From the NCBI GenBank assembly GCA_964509125.1, contig CAZDVZ010000004.1, positions 1 through 64,000 of the forward strand: a DNA stretch of 64,000 nt, in the 5' to 3' direction. Of the stretch, positions 41,107 through 50,298 are shown piece after piece. Source of the stretch: SIG653 sp964509125 (GTDB lineage: Bacteria > Bacillota > Clostridia > Oscillospirales > CAG-382). The stretch's first letter is position 1. Each line of letters starts with the position of its first letter. The position numbers and the translations under genes are program-made. The notes beneath the pieces are model-generated. The model had not been told where the DNA came from. It saw nothing but the letters and a program-made list of their open reading frames with translations, and ran no database searches.

Positions 41107-41373
41107 ATGAAAAATATTTTATTTTTACTTTCAAAAACGGTTTCTTTATACTTGTCAGTGTTGCTTTTTCTTTTGATGATAAGGATGTTTATGTCTCTTT
41201 TTGTCAATGAAAGCAACTCTAAACCTGTATTGTTCGTTTATAGCGCAACAGAACCCGTTATATTTCCTGTAAGAAACTTTTTAATGCATTTTGAGTTTTT
41301 TCAATCTATTCCGGTAGATTTTTCTGTTACAATCACAGTTTTTATCCTGTGGTTTGTAACAATGTTCATATAG
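41107..41373 (+). CDS. YggT-family membrane protein
   Basis: This 88-residue protein has two hydrophobic helices (about residues 8-30 and 65-86) joined by a segment with EPVIFPVRNFL, the signature of the YggT family. The family is implicated in envelope or osmotic functions and sits in division clusters of Gram-positive bacteria. The CGGAG upstream is unusually far (about 15 bp) from the ATG. Confidence 0.85.
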   Translation: MKNILFLLSKTVSLYLSVLLFLLMIRMFMSLFVNESNSKPVLFVYSATEPVIFPVRNFLMHFEFFQSIPVDFSVTITVFILWFVTMFI

Positions 41374-41402
41374 TTTAGATTTATTTTACTACGAGGTAGT
41401 TT

Positions 41403-42074
41403 ATGTTAGCACCGCATGAATTAAATAAAACTTTTCAAAAGTCCGTAATGGGATACAACGCATCTGAAGTTGACGCACATATTTCATTCATAATTGAAAA
41501 GTACACCGAAGTATACAACGCCAACAACGAGCTTGAACAAAAATTACAAACGGTTTTAGCAAAGCTTGAAGAGCTTAAGGCCGAGGAAGGTTCCATAAGA
41601 TCAACACTTGTAAAGTCTCAAAATATAGGCGAGAAAATTATCAGAGATGCAAAAGAAAGAGCGGATGTAATTCAAAGTTCCATTGAAGATGAATGTAACG
41701 AGATCATTGCCAGGTTCAGAAGTCAACTCAACGCTGAAAAAAATGAGCTACTAAATATGAGAGCTTCAATTTTGGAATTTAGAAAAGAAATTTTCGGAAT
41801 GTATAAGGCACATATTTACGAATTGCAAAATCTTCCAATCGGTGAATTGGAAGAACTTGTTTTGCCTGAAAATTCTGCAATAATAAATTCTGTATACCAA
41901 AGTTCCGCAGAAAAGATCAAAGAATATGATGAAAAAAAGAACAGCCCTGAAACCTTGAAAGATGAAAATCTATCTCAGGTAAAATTATCAAATGAAGGGT
42001 CTGAAGAAGACATTCTTTCCGTCCTCAATTTGGCACCGAAGTCTGATAAAAAGATTAAAAAAGGAAAGAACTGA
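41403..42074 (+). CDS. divIVA: DivIVA-family protein
   Basis: This 223-residue coiled-coil protein marks negatively curved membrane at septa and poles. The N-terminal lipid-binding motif (LAPHELNKTFQKSVMGYNASEVDAHI) is clear, followed by coiled coil at about 35-130. The tail after about residue 160 is charged and low in complexity. Its stop codon overlaps the lspA start by 1 bp. Confidence 0.92.
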   Translation: MLAPHELNKTFQKSVMGYNASEVDAHISFIIEKYTEVYNANNELEQKLQTVLAKLEELKAEEGSIRSTLVKSQNIGEKIIRDAKERADVIQSSIEDECNEIIARFRSQLNAEKNELLNMRASILEFRKEIFGMYKAHIYELQNLPIGELEELVLPENSAIINSVYQSSAEKIKEYDEKKNSPETLKDENLSQVKLSNEGSEEDILSVLNLAPKSDKKIKKGKN

Positions 42075-42679
42075 TGATACTGTCAACTGTAGTAATTTTT
42101 TTATCTGTTTTTCTTGACCAAGCAACAAAAATTTTGGCAAAAGCGAATTTGGAAAACCAAACGCAAGTCAACATTATTCCGAAAGTTTTAGGATTTGCAT
42201 ATGTAGAAAACAAAGGCGCAGCTTTCGGAATTTTTCAAGATCACAGATGGGTCTTTATGTTGTTTTCAACATTTGCCATTGGAATAATGATATTCCTCCT
42301 CTTCAGAATAAAAAATAAACATCCTCTTTTTACGCTTTCTATTTCCATGCTTATTGGTGGCGGAATAGGAAATATGATTGACAGAATAATAAGAGGATAT
42401 GTTGTCGATTTTATTAAATTCCTTTTCGTAAAATTTGCAGTTTTTAATGTCGCGGACTGCTTTGTAACAGTCGGTGCGGTATTGTTGTGCATTTATTTAT
42501 TGTTTGTCTATGATGAGAAAGCGGGCATAGGCGTTAAAAACACCGGATCCAAAATCGACGAAGCAAGTGTATCACTTTCCGACATAGACCCCAAAAACAA
42601 CTCTAAAGAATATTATACGAGTGCAAGCGATGCCGATCACTCAGTCGATACAAATGAAGAATCTAACCACTCCGAATAA
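42074..42679 (+). CDS. lspA: Lipoprotein signal peptidase with acidic C-terminal tail
   Basis: This 201-residue aspartyl protease cleaves prolipoprotein signal peptides after lipid modification. Four transmembrane helices are predicted. Conserved AYVENKGAAFGIF, GGGIGNMIDRIIRGYVVDFI and FNVADC contain the two catalytic aspartates. The usual protein ends about residue 155; here about 45 extra polar residues rich in Ser, Asp and Asn follow. This tail overlaps the 5' end of rluD, and may partly reflect that overlap. Confidence 0.94.
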   Translation: MILSTVVIFLSVFLDQATKILAKANLENQTQVNIIPKVLGFAYVENKGAAFGIFQDHRWVFMLFSTFAIGIMIFLLFRIKNKHPLFTLSISMLIGGGIGNMIDRIIRGYVVDFIKFLFVKFAVFNVADCFVTVGAVLLCIYLLFVYDEKAGIGVKNTGSKIDEASVSLSDIDPKNNSKEYYTSASDADHSVDTNEESNHSE

Positions 42680-43640
42680 CTTTAACACTTCCTATGAAAA
42701 TGTTGCGCAAGTTGAAGCGGAAGCACTAACATTCACTGCTGATAAATCCGCAGAAGGAATGCGCATCGATGTTTTTCTTTCAGATAAAATCGAAAAAACA
42801 CGTTCCTTTGTACAAAAACTTGCAGAGGACGGTTTTATTACTGTAAAAGGGGTTCCCCAAAAAAAGAATTATAAATTAACCGGCGGTGACGAAATTTGTG
42901 TTTACTTGCCACTTCCTCAAAAAGCGGAAATACTTCCCGAAGATATTCCCTTGAATATAGTTTATGAAGATGATTGTTTGTTAGTTGTAGATAAGCCCAA
43001 AGGAATGGTAGTTCATCCTGCACCCGGTAATTCAACCGGAACATTGGTCAACGCTTTGATGCATCACTGCGGTGCATCACTTTCGGGAATAAACGGATTT
43101 ATTCGACCCGGTATAGTTCACAGGATAGACAAAGACACATCCGGACTTTTGATAGTCGCTAAAACCGATGAAGCACATCACTGCTTAGCGGAGCAAATTT
43201 CAGTTCACAGTTTTACGAGAATGTATGAAGCAATTGTTGTCGGCAATTTTAAAGAAGATTCATTTAAGATTGATAAACCTATTGGCAGACATCCCGTAGA
43301 TAGAAAAAAAATGGCGGTAGTTTACGAAAATTCAAGAAACGCTATTACAAATTTGGAAGTAGTAAAAAGATATGGGGAATATACCCATGTAAGACTTTTT
43401 CTGGAAACAGGAAGGACTCATCAAATTAGGGTACATATGGCTTATTTAGGCCACCCTGTTTTAGGCGACACCACGTACGGAACGAAATCCAAACGGTTTC
43501 CGCATTTAATAGGGCAATGTCTGTTTGCAAAGTATATTTCATTCAAGCATCCTATCACCAATGAAACTTTATCTTTTACGGCGGATCTTCCCGATTATTT
43601 TGTCAAAATACTTAACAACCTTGACAATTCTTACAATTAA
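42654..43640 (+). CDS. RluD-type 23S rRNA pseudouridine synthase
   Basis: This protein of about 328 residues has an N-terminal S4 domain (MRIDVFLSDKIEKTRSFVQKL) and a RluA-family catalytic domain with the active Asp in HRIDKDTSGLLIV. RTHQIRVHMAYLGHPVLGD is also present. It probably modifies 23S rRNA, but the exact site among RluA-C-D types is uncertain. No start has a good ribosome binding site; I chose ATG at 42654, inside the lspA tail. GTG at 42621 and ATG at 42630 are alternatives. Confidence 0.9.
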   Translation: MKNLTTPNNFNTSYENVAQVEAEALTFTADKSAEGMRIDVFLSDKIEKTRSFVQKLAEDGFITVKGVPQKKNYKLTGGDEICVYLPLPQKAEILPEDIPLNIVYEDDCLLVVDKPKGMVVHPAPGNSTGTLVNALMHHCGASLSGINGFIRPGIVHRIDKDTSGLLIVAKTDEAHHCLAEQISVHSFTRMYEAIVVGNFKEDSFKIDKPIGRHPVDRKKMAVVYENSRNAITNLEVVKRYGEYTHVRLFLETGRTHQIRVHMAYLGHPVLGDTTYGTKSKRFPHLIGQCLFAKYISFKHPITNETLSFTADLPDYFVKILNNLDNSYN

Positions 43641-43673
43641 GCCAATTATGCGGCACGAAAGGACACGCACCAT

Positions 43674-44513
43674 ATGACAAATAAAACCTTATGGGAACTC
43701 AAAAAAAATGCATTAAAAGCAAGATTGCTTACTCTTGAGGGCATTTATAATGCCGAATCAGGACATCCGGGAGGTTCTCTTTCCTCTGTGGAAATTTTAA
43801 CATATCTTTATTTTCAAAAATTGAATGTTGATCCCAAAAATCCACAAAAGGAAAATAGAGATAGGTTTGTTCTCTCAAAAGGACACGCCTGCCCCGCCCT
43901 ATACTCTACTCTCGCACTTAAAGGTTTTTTTTCTACCGAAGAGCTTAAAGATTTAAGAAAGCTTGGTTCAATGCTCCAAGGTCATCCATGCATGAATAGC
44001 ATACCCGGCATTGATATGTCAACCGGTTCTTTGGGTCAAGGACTTTCAGCCGCTTGTGGGATTGCTTTGCGTGAAAAGCGCGAAAAACTCGGATTTAGAA
44101 CATATTCTGTCATAGGCGATGGTGAATCTCAAGAAGGCCAAATTTGGGAAGCGGCAATGTTTGCGTCCCACTACAAACTTTCCAAACTTACTGTTTTTAT
44201 CGACTCAAATAAACTTCAAATTGACGGAGAAGTAAAAAAAGTTATGAATCCCGGCTCATTTGAAGATAAGTTTAAATCTTTCGGATGGCATGTTCAAACA
44301 ATAAACGGTCACTCTTTTAAAGAAATTGAAAAAGCTGTGGAAGAATCAGAAAAATCAAAACTTCCTTCTGCGATAATATGCAAGACCGTAAAAGGAAAAG
44401 GTGTTTCTTTTATGGAAAATCAAGCTTCTTGGCACGGCAAAGCACCCAAAAAAGAAGAATATGAAATTGCTGTACAAGAACTAAAAAAAGAACTTGAAAA
44501 ATTTTCTGATTGA
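43674..44513 (+). CDS. Transketolase, N-terminal subunit
   Basis: This 279-residue protein is the thiamine diphosphate-binding half of a split transketolase of the pentose phosphate pathway. The SGHPGGSLSSVE, LSKGHACPALY and GDGESQEGQIWEAA (TPP motif ending in IDSNK) segments are visible. The C-terminal half is encoded separately 21 bp downstream. Split transketolases are common in anaerobes. Confidence 0.94.
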   Translation: MTNKTLWELKKNALKARLLTLEGIYNAESGHPGGSLSSVEILTYLYFQKLNVDPKNPQKENRDRFVLSKGHACPALYSTLALKGFFSTEELKDLRKLGSMLQGHPCMNSIPGIDMSTGSLGQGLSAACGIALREKREKLGFRTYSVIGDGESQEGQIWEAAMFASHYKLSKLTVFIDSNKLQIDGEVKKVMNPGSFEDKFKSFGWHVQTINGHSFKEIEKAVEESEKSKLPSAIICKTVKGKGVSFMENQASWHGKAPKKEEYEIAVQELKKELEKFSD

Positions 44514-44534
44514 GGATGAAAGGAAAAATACAAC

Positions 44535-45461
44535 ATGGAAAAAATTGCAACAAGAGTTGCCTATGGTAACGCACTTCGTGATCTTGGGCAAAAATACAAT
44601 TTTTATGTAATGGACGCCGATCTTTCTTCATCCACACAAACTGCCACATTTGCCAAAAGTTTTCCGGACAGATTTATAAACTGTGGAATCGCTGAAGGAA
44701 ATATGGCTTCGGTTGCTGCCGGTATTGCATCTACAGGGGTTCCTGTGTTTTTTTCCTCTTTTGCCATGTTTGCCACCGGAAGAGCTTTCGAACAAATTAG
44801 AAACTCCGTGGCATATCCAAAACTTAATGTAAAAATTTGCGCTTCTCACGCGGGGCTTTCAGTTGGCGAAGACGGAGCTACTCACCAATGTATAGAAGAC
44901 ATCTCTTTGATGCGTTCAATTCCCGGAATGACTGTTATTGTTCCCGCAGACGCTACAGAAGCATATGCTGCTGTTGAAGCTATTTTAAATTACGACGGTC
45001 CTGTATATCTTCGTCTCGCAAGACTTGCAACACCTGTATTTTTTGATAAGTCCAATTATAAATTTGAAATGGGCAAAGCCGTTACACTTAGAGAAGGAAA
45101 AGATACGACGATTTTTGCCACAGGAATGATGGTTGCGGAAAGCGTTGCGGCTGCAGAAATATTAAAAGCAAAAGGAATTGATGCATCTGTTATCAATATT
45201 CACACCATAAAACCTATTGACAAAGAAGCTATTGTTAAGTATTCATCCGAAAAGAAACGTATTTTTACTGTTGAAGAACATTCTGTTATAGGCGGGCTTG
45301 GAGACGCTGTTTCGGAAGTTATCACATCTGAATGTCCTTGCTTCTTAACCAAAATAGGAATTAACGATGTGTTTGGAGAGAGCGGAAAAGCAAGTGCGGT
45401 TTTAGAAAAACACGGTCTTACTGCAAATGCAATAGCAGATAAAATTATTGCTTCGTTATAA
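44535..45461 (+). CDS. Transketolase, C-terminal subunit
   Basis: This 308-residue protein carries the pyrimidine-binding and C-terminal domains of transketolase. FINCGIAEGNMASVAAGIA with the catalytic Glu, the SHAGLSVGEDGATHQ segment and the C-terminal TVEEHSVIGGLGDAV are conserved. It forms the active enzyme with the preceding subunit. Confidence 0.94.
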   Translation: MEKIATRVAYGNALRDLGQKYNFYVMDADLSSSTQTATFAKSFPDRFINCGIAEGNMASVAAGIASTGVPVFFSSFAMFATGRAFEQIRNSVAYPKLNVKICASHAGLSVGEDGATHQCIEDISLMRSIPGMTVIVPADATEAYAAVEAILNYDGPVYLRLARLATPVFFDKSNYKFEMGKAVTLREGKDTTIFATGMMVAESVAAAEILKAKGIDASVINIHTIKPIDKEAIVKYSSEKKRIFTVEEHSVIGGLGDAVSEVITSECPCFLTKIGINDVFGESGKASAVLEKHGLTANAIADKIIASL

Positions 45462-45479
45462 AATCCAAAGAGGAAATTT

Positions 45480-46232
45480 ATGGCTACCTTTAAAGAAATT
45501 TTCGATTATTTAAACACAGTCTTTCCTAAATCGGATTCGGAACCGTGGGACACGGATGGAATTGATATTTGTCTTGATCCGTCTGTAGAAATAAATAAAA
45601 TTGTTTTGGCATTGGATGTTACATCAAAAATTGCAGACGAAGCAGAAAAAGAAGGTGCAAATTTAATTATCACTCACCACCCTCTTATATTCAACAAAAT
45701 TAATGAAATTGATGTTTCAAATTCCACATCCAAAAGAATTATTTCTCTTATATCGAAAGGTATTTCTTCAATTTCACTTCACACAAGGCTTGATAAACAT
45801 CAAGGAGGAGTTACAGATTCTCTATGCAAGAAACTTGGGCTGTTCGTTGATGACAAAATTTGCAACGGTCTTGTAAATATTTGCCACGTGGAAGAAACGA
45901 GCTTTGAGAGTTTTACCCAAAAAACGGAAAAATCTTTTGGTATACCCATTCGCACATTTAAAAACAATGAGAAAGTAAAAACCATTGCGGTTTGCGGTGG
46001 TGGTGGAAAGTCTTTTGTTGACGATGTTGTTTTATATGGTGCAGATACATACATCACAGGTGAAGTAAGCCATCCCCAACTAATTGATGCCGAAGAATAT
46101 GGACTAAATATTGTTCTGGGTAGTCATTATGCAACTGAAATAATGGTTTTACCTTTTTTGAAAAATGTGATTGAGGAAAAATTCACTAATATACCTGTAG
46201 TAATAAAATATACAAATGGTATCTCAAAATAA
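45480..46232 (+). CDS. NIF3/DUF34-family dinuclear metal protein
   Basis: This 250-residue protein matches the Nif3-like family of hexameric dinuclear metal proteins of unsettled function. The metal-binding IITHHPLIFN and SLHTRLD near residues 60-100 and GSHYATE near the C terminus are intact. It is the short form without the inserted CutA-like domain. In many Firmicutes it neighbours rpoD or trmK, but neither is present here. A terminator follows 33 bp later. Confidence 0.9.
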   Translation: MATFKEIFDYLNTVFPKSDSEPWDTDGIDICLDPSVEINKIVLALDVTSKIADEAEKEGANLIITHHPLIFNKINEIDVSNSTSKRIISLISKGISSISLHTRLDKHQGGVTDSLCKKLGLFVDDKICNGLVNICHVEETSFESFTQKTEKSFGIPIRTFKNNEKVKTIAVCGGGGKSFVDDVVLYGADTYITGEVSHPQLIDAEEYGLNIVLGSHYATEIMVLPFLKNVIEEKFTNIPVVIKYTNGISK

Positions 46233-46265
46233 AATAAATTTTTTAATCGATGTTTTACATAAATG

Positions 46266-46290
46266 AAAGGGCGAATTTCGTCCTTTTTTT
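46266..46290 (+). terminator. Rho-independent terminator after the NIF3 gene
   Basis: AAAGGGCGA (46266-46274) pairs with TCGTCCTTT (46278-46286) through one G-U pair, and the T tract continues to 46290. It probably closes the long acpP-to-NIF3 transcript. Confidence 0.8.
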
Positions 46291-46341
46291 TATTTTGATA
46301 ACGAAAAAAGGAAATGAGAAAATTAAATTTTAAAAAAACTA

Positions 46342-46370
46342 TTGAAATTCAGGGCATTTTGGTGTATAAT
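46342..46370 (+). promoter_or_regulatory. Sigma-A promoter for gpmI
   Basis: TTGAAA (46342-46347) and TATAAT (46365-46370) are 17 bp apart, followed by GGGGGA upstream of the ATG at 46411. Confidence 0.8.
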
Positions 46371-46410
46371 GCAATATAGATAAAATTGTGATAATGGGGG
46401 ATAATTGACA

Positions 46411-48045
46411 ATGAAAAAAGGTATTTTTAATGGCGAATCAAGGCCTGTTGTAGCCATTGTTATGGACGGCATTGGGTACACCGAAAGAACAGAAGGAAAT
46501 GCAATCGCTGCAGCATACACACCTACCCTTGATATGCTTTGGGAAAAATATCCTAAATTCTTACTTAAAGCGCACGGAACGGCTGTTGGTCTTCCTTCTG
46601 ATGACGATATGGGAAATTCAGAAGTTGGTCATAATGCTCTTGGGTCCGGACAAGTTTTTGCACAAGGCTCCAAACTTGTTTCCAACGCAATTGAAAGTGA
46701 AAAAATATTTGAATCCGAAACTTGGAAAAAAATTGTTGAAAAAGGCTTAAACGGCGGTACAATCCACTTTATGGGACTTTTTTCTGACGGAAATGTTCAT
46801 TCGCACATCGACCATCTCAAAGCACTTATCATAAAAGCAAAAGCAGAAGGAGTTTCTAAGGTAAGAATACACATTCTTCTTGACGGCAGAGATGTTGGAG
46901 AAACGAGCGCTCTTGAATATGTATCGCCTTTTGAAGATTTTATATCTTCTCTTCGCAGCGATTCTTTTGATATCAAAATTGCATCCGGCGGTGGAAGAAT
47001 GGTAATAACCATGGACAGATACGACGCCAACTGGGCAATGGTTGAAGCAGGATGGAAAACCCATGTATTGGGCGAAGGAAGACAATTCGCATCTGCAAAA
47101 GAAGCGATTGAAACATACAGAGCTGAAACCGGAAAAATCGATCAAGACCTACCCGCCTTTGTTATTGCTGAAAACGGAGCTCCCGTTGGAACAATAAATG
47201 ACGGCGACGCAGTTGTATTTTATAACTTCAGAGGAGATAGAGCTATTGAAATTTCAAGGGCTTTTGAAGAAGCAGATCTCCCCTATTTTGATAGAATCAG
47301 AAAGCCGGACGTATTCTTTGCGGGAATGCTTGAATATGACGGTGACAAACATATTCCTTCGCACTATCTTGTTTCTCCCCCGGAAATAAGTAACACAATG
47401 GGAGAATTTTTGGCAAAGAATAAGGTTTCGCAATTTGCCGCATCTGAAACTCAAAAGTTTGGACACGTAACGTATTTTTGGAACGGAAACAGAAGTGGTT
47501 ACTTTGATGAAAATTACGAAGAATATGCCGAAATTCCTTCTGACATAGTTCCATTTGAACAACGTCCTTGGATGCAATGTGCCCTCATTACAGATCTTCT
47601 TATTGAAAAAATCAAATCCGGAAAATTTTCATTCCTCCGTGTCAACTTTCCAAACGGAGACATGGTAGGACACACAGGCGATTTTAATGCAGCAAGAATT
47701 TCCGTTGAAGCACTCGACATTTGTCTTTCAAGAATTCTAAAAGCGGTAGACGAGGCTAAAGGCGTTGCTATCATAACCGCCGACCACGGAAATGCCGATG
47801 AAATGTATGAGATAAACAAAAAGACAGGAAAACCATCTGTTGACGGCAACGGTAAAATTAAATCTAAAACAAGTCACACATTAAATCCTGTTCCTCTTTA
47901 CATTTATGATAACTTCTATACGGCTAATTATACTCCTGCCGATATTGAAAATCCCGGATTGGCAAATGTTGCCGCAACCGTTGTAAATATGTTGGGTTTT
48001 GATGCCCCGGAAATGTGGGAAAAATCCCTTATAAGCTTAAAGTAA
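46411..48045 (+). CDS. gpmI: 2,3-bisphosphoglycerate-independent phosphoglycerate mutase
   Basis: This glycolytic enzyme of about 544 residues interconverts 3- and 2-phosphoglycerate with two manganese ions. The alkaline-phosphatase-fold motifs VVAIVMDGIG, the phosphorylated serine in DDMGNSEVGHNALGSG, FNFRGDRAIEISR and the metal site TADHGNADEM are present. It is somewhat longer than the usual 510 residues. The ATG at 46411 has GGGGGA about ten bases upstream; the in-frame TTG two codons earlier is less likely. It stands alone with its own promoter and a hairpin after the stop. Confidence 0.95.
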   Translation: MKKGIFNGESRPVVAIVMDGIGYTERTEGNAIAAAYTPTLDMLWEKYPKFLLKAHGTAVGLPSDDDMGNSEVGHNALGSGQVFAQGSKLVSNAIESEKIFESETWKKIVEKGLNGGTIHFMGLFSDGNVHSHIDHLKALIIKAKAEGVSKVRIHILLDGRDVGETSALEYVSPFEDFISSLRSDSFDIKIASGGGRMVITMDRYDANWAMVEAGWKTHVLGEGRQFASAKEAIETYRAETGKIDQDLPAFVIAENGAPVGTINDGDAVVFYNFRGDRAIEISRAFEEADLPYFDRIRKPDVFFAGMLEYDGDKHIPSHYLVSPPEISNTMGEFLAKNKVSQFAASETQKFGHVTYFWNGNRSGYFDENYEEYAEIPSDIVPFEQRPWMQCALITDLLIEKIKSGKFSFLRVNFPNGDMVGHTGDFNAARISVEALDICLSRILKAVDEAKGVAIITADHGNADEMYEINKKTGKPSVDGNGKIKSKTSHTLNPVPLYIYDNFYTANYTPADIENPGLANVAATVVNMLGFDAPEMWEKSLISLK

Positions 48046-48054
48046 TTTATTTAT

Positions 48055-48080
48055 CGAAGAGGTGTTAAAGCACCTCTTCG
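48055..48080 (+). other. Perfect hairpin after gpmI without a T tract
   Basis: CGAAGAGGTG (48055-48064) and CACCTCTTCG (48071-48080) form a perfect 10-bp stem with a 6-base loop. No run of T residues follows on either strand, so it is not a canonical terminator. Confidence 0.8.
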
Positions 48081-48104
48081 ACTCAAACCAATGGAGATCT
48101 CAAT

Positions 48105-48863
48105 ATGTTATTTCAACTTTTAGGCGGTGCTTTAGACCAAGATTCTATCATCATATTATTGATGTCGATTCCAATAATTTTAATAAGTCTTTCCTTGCAT
48201 GAATTAAGCCATGGATATGTCGCTTTATTATGTGGAGATCCAACGGCAAGAAACTTTGGAAGGCTTACCATGAATCCTACAAAACATCTTGATCCCATCG
48301 GGGCTTTGATGATGTTTCTTGTTGGTTTTGGATGGGCAAAACCTGTTCCTGTGAATCCAAGGAATTTCAAAAATTCCAAAAGAGATACGGCTCTCGTTGG
48401 TCTTGCCGGTCCGGTTTCTAATATTTTGTTAGCATTTGTTTGTACTTTTCTTTTATTTTTAGTATGCCGAATGAATGGTCTTAAAATAATAGAAGAAGCA
48501 ATATATTACACAAGCATTTCCGCAAAGAATGAGACGAGCAAGATAACATTGGTTTTAATACAATTTTTATCAATGGCAATAACACTAAATTTGGGTCTCG
48601 CTGTTTTTAATCTTATCCCCATCCCACCTCTTGACGGATCAAGGATAGTTTCGGCGGTTATCCCCAATAAGTATTACCACTCTTATACTAATATCGAACA
48701 ACATTCAAGAATAATTTTTTTGGTATTGATCTTTTCATCCTACATTCCTTTTCCCTTTGGGAGCTTTAATTACCTTTCCGACCTTCTTTTCTTCCCCGTG
48801 GATTGGCTTAGAGATGCTTTGTATACCGTCTTCTTCTCATTGTTCGAATTTATATTTTTTTAA
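48105..48863 (+). CDS. Site-2 protease-family membrane metalloprotease
   Basis: This 252-residue polytopic protein belongs to the M50 family. The zinc-binding HELSH lies in the second hydrophobic segment, FGWAKPVPVNPRNF follows, and the NLIPIPPLDGSRI motif provides the third ligand. Members cleave within membranes, but the target here is unknown. GGAG precedes the ATG. It begins the group with scpA and scpB, a frequent arrangement in Clostridia. Confidence 0.92.
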   Translation: MLFQLLGGALDQDSIIILLMSIPIILISLSLHELSHGYVALLCGDPTARNFGRLTMNPTKHLDPIGALMMFLVGFGWAKPVPVNPRNFKNSKRDTALVGLAGPVSNILLAFVCTFLLFLVCRMNGLKIIEEAIYYTSISAKNETSKITLVLIQFLSMAITLNLGLAVFNLIPIPPLDGSRIVSAVIPNKYYHSYTNIEQHSRIIFLVLIFSSYIPFPFGSFNYLSDLLFFPVDWLRDALYTVFFSLFEFIFF

Positions 48864-48883
48864 CTTTAGGATAGGATAAAAAA

Positions 48884-49600
48884 ATGGAAGATTTTAGCGT
48901 AGTTTTAGATATGTACAACGGCCCGATCGAACTTCTGCTTTCTCTTATAAGTAAGCACGAAATTGACATTTTTGATATTCCGATTGCTACGTTGGCAGAT
49001 CAGTATATGGCGGAGATCAATAAATTTCAAGAACTTAATTTAGATATTACAGCGGAATTTATTGAAATGGGATCTTATTTAATGCTCATAAAATCTAAAA
49101 TGCTGCTTCCACGAACAGAAAAAGAACCTGATCCTCGCGCTGAACTTGTTGATAACCTTCTTGCTTATAGAAATGCTAAATTTGCAAGCGAAATCCTCTC
49201 CAAACGCCTTGAACAATTTTTCAACAGATATCCAAAGGAACCATCGCCCACTGACGGAAAATACACCGGAAAAGTTGCTATTTCTCTTTTGAGAGACGCT
49301 TTCGAACGTATGTCTTTGCGCCGTGCGGTGGAAACATTTAAAGACGAAAAAGAGGGTTTTTTTGAAAAAATCGAAAAAGAACGATATCACACCGTAGAAT
49401 CAAAAACACTTATTTTGTGCAAAAGATTAGAGGTACAAAAATCAGTTCATTTTTATGATTTTTTTGAAAACAGCGAATCTAACAACGAGATCATCGCAAT
49501 ATTCTTAGCATTACTCGATATTATAAGATTGGGAATGGCGTATATTATCAAAAAAGATGATGATGTAATAATTCACTTATCAGAAGTGGAAGACGAATAA
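48884..49600 (+). CDS. scpA: Segregation and condensation protein A
   Basis: This 238-residue kleisin links the Smc dimer in chromosome condensation. The N-terminal YNGPIELLLSLISKHEIDIFDIPIA and the following YLMLIKSKMLLP helix bind the Smc neck, and the C-terminal winged helix binds the Smc head. It is followed by scpB after 29 bp. The smc gene is not in the window. Confidence 0.95.
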   Translation: MEDFSVVLDMYNGPIELLLSLISKHEIDIFDIPIATLADQYMAEINKFQELNLDITAEFIEMGSYLMLIKSKMLLPRTEKEPDPRAELVDNLLAYRNAKFASEILSKRLEQFFNRYPKEPSPTDGKYTGKVAISLLRDAFERMSLRRAVETFKDEKEGFFEKIEKERYHTVESKTLILCKRLEVQKSVHFYDFFENSESNNEIIAIFLALLDIIRLGMAYIIKKDDDVIIHLSEVEDE

Positions 49601-49629
49601 CTATAATTCTTTATCGAAAGGAAGCATTT

Positions 49630-50298
49630 ATGGCGTATGAAGGAAAAATAGAAGCTGTACTTTTTGTTAGTGGAAACCCTGTTCACTTTGACAAGCTTTG
49701 CGAGATTTTTTCATTGCAACCTGAGGAAATGCTTTCTGAGCTTGAATCTCTCGAAAAAATGAAATCATGTGATGACAGCGGATTATCTTTGATAAAGTTG
49801 GATGGTTCATATCAACTTTGCACAAAACAAAACACTTCTGAATATGTAAAAAGATTTTTAGAAATGAAGAAGGCACCTCCTCTTTCTAAAGCGGCTTTAG
49901 AAGTTCTTGCCATAACGGCGTATCATCAACCGGTAACAAGATCGTTTATAGAGCAAGTCAGAGGAATAGAGTCTTCGTCCATAGTAGCCGGACTGGAGGA
50001 AAAGGGACTGCTTGCAGAATGTGGTCATCTTGATGCGCCCGGCAGACCCGTATTATTTACCACCACAGAAACATTTTTGCGTTCATTCGGTCTTGAATCT
50101 CTCGACGATCTTCCCCAATTGCCTGAGGAGTATTCTTTGGACAACGGACAAATGTCCTTGGATATGGAATTTTCATCAGCGGGTTCGGATGTCAAAGACG
50201 ACCAATCTACAGCATTAACTACAGCTCAAAATGAGTGCGAAGAAAACGATTTGAATAATGCATCAGAAAACGCTGATGCTAACATTGACTTATCATGA
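49630..50298 (+). CDS. scpB: Segregation and condensation protein B
   Basis: This 222-residue protein has the two winged helices of ScpB, with LEVLAITAYHQPVTRSFIEQVRG and the GRPVLFTTTETFLRSFGL signature. It binds ScpA and regulates the condensin complex. The last 60 residues are acidic and rich in Ser, Asp and Asn, a tail beyond the core. It overlaps the next gene by 4 bp. Confidence 0.95.
   Translation: MAYEGKIEAVLFVSGNPVHFDKLCEIFSLQPEEMLSELESLEKMKSCDDSGLSLIKLDGSYQLCTKQNTSEYVKRFLEMKKAPPLSKAALEVLAITAYHQPVTRSFIEQVRGIESSSIVAGLEEKGLLAECGHLDAPGRPVLFTTTETFLRSFGLESLDDLPQLPEEYSLDNGQMSLDMEFSSAGSDVKDDQSTALTTAQNECEENDLNNASENADANIDLS

Noticed and set aside
42621..42653. Longer rluD start at GTG 42621
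   Set aside because: No ribosome binding site and adds residues without family match; kept only as an alternative.
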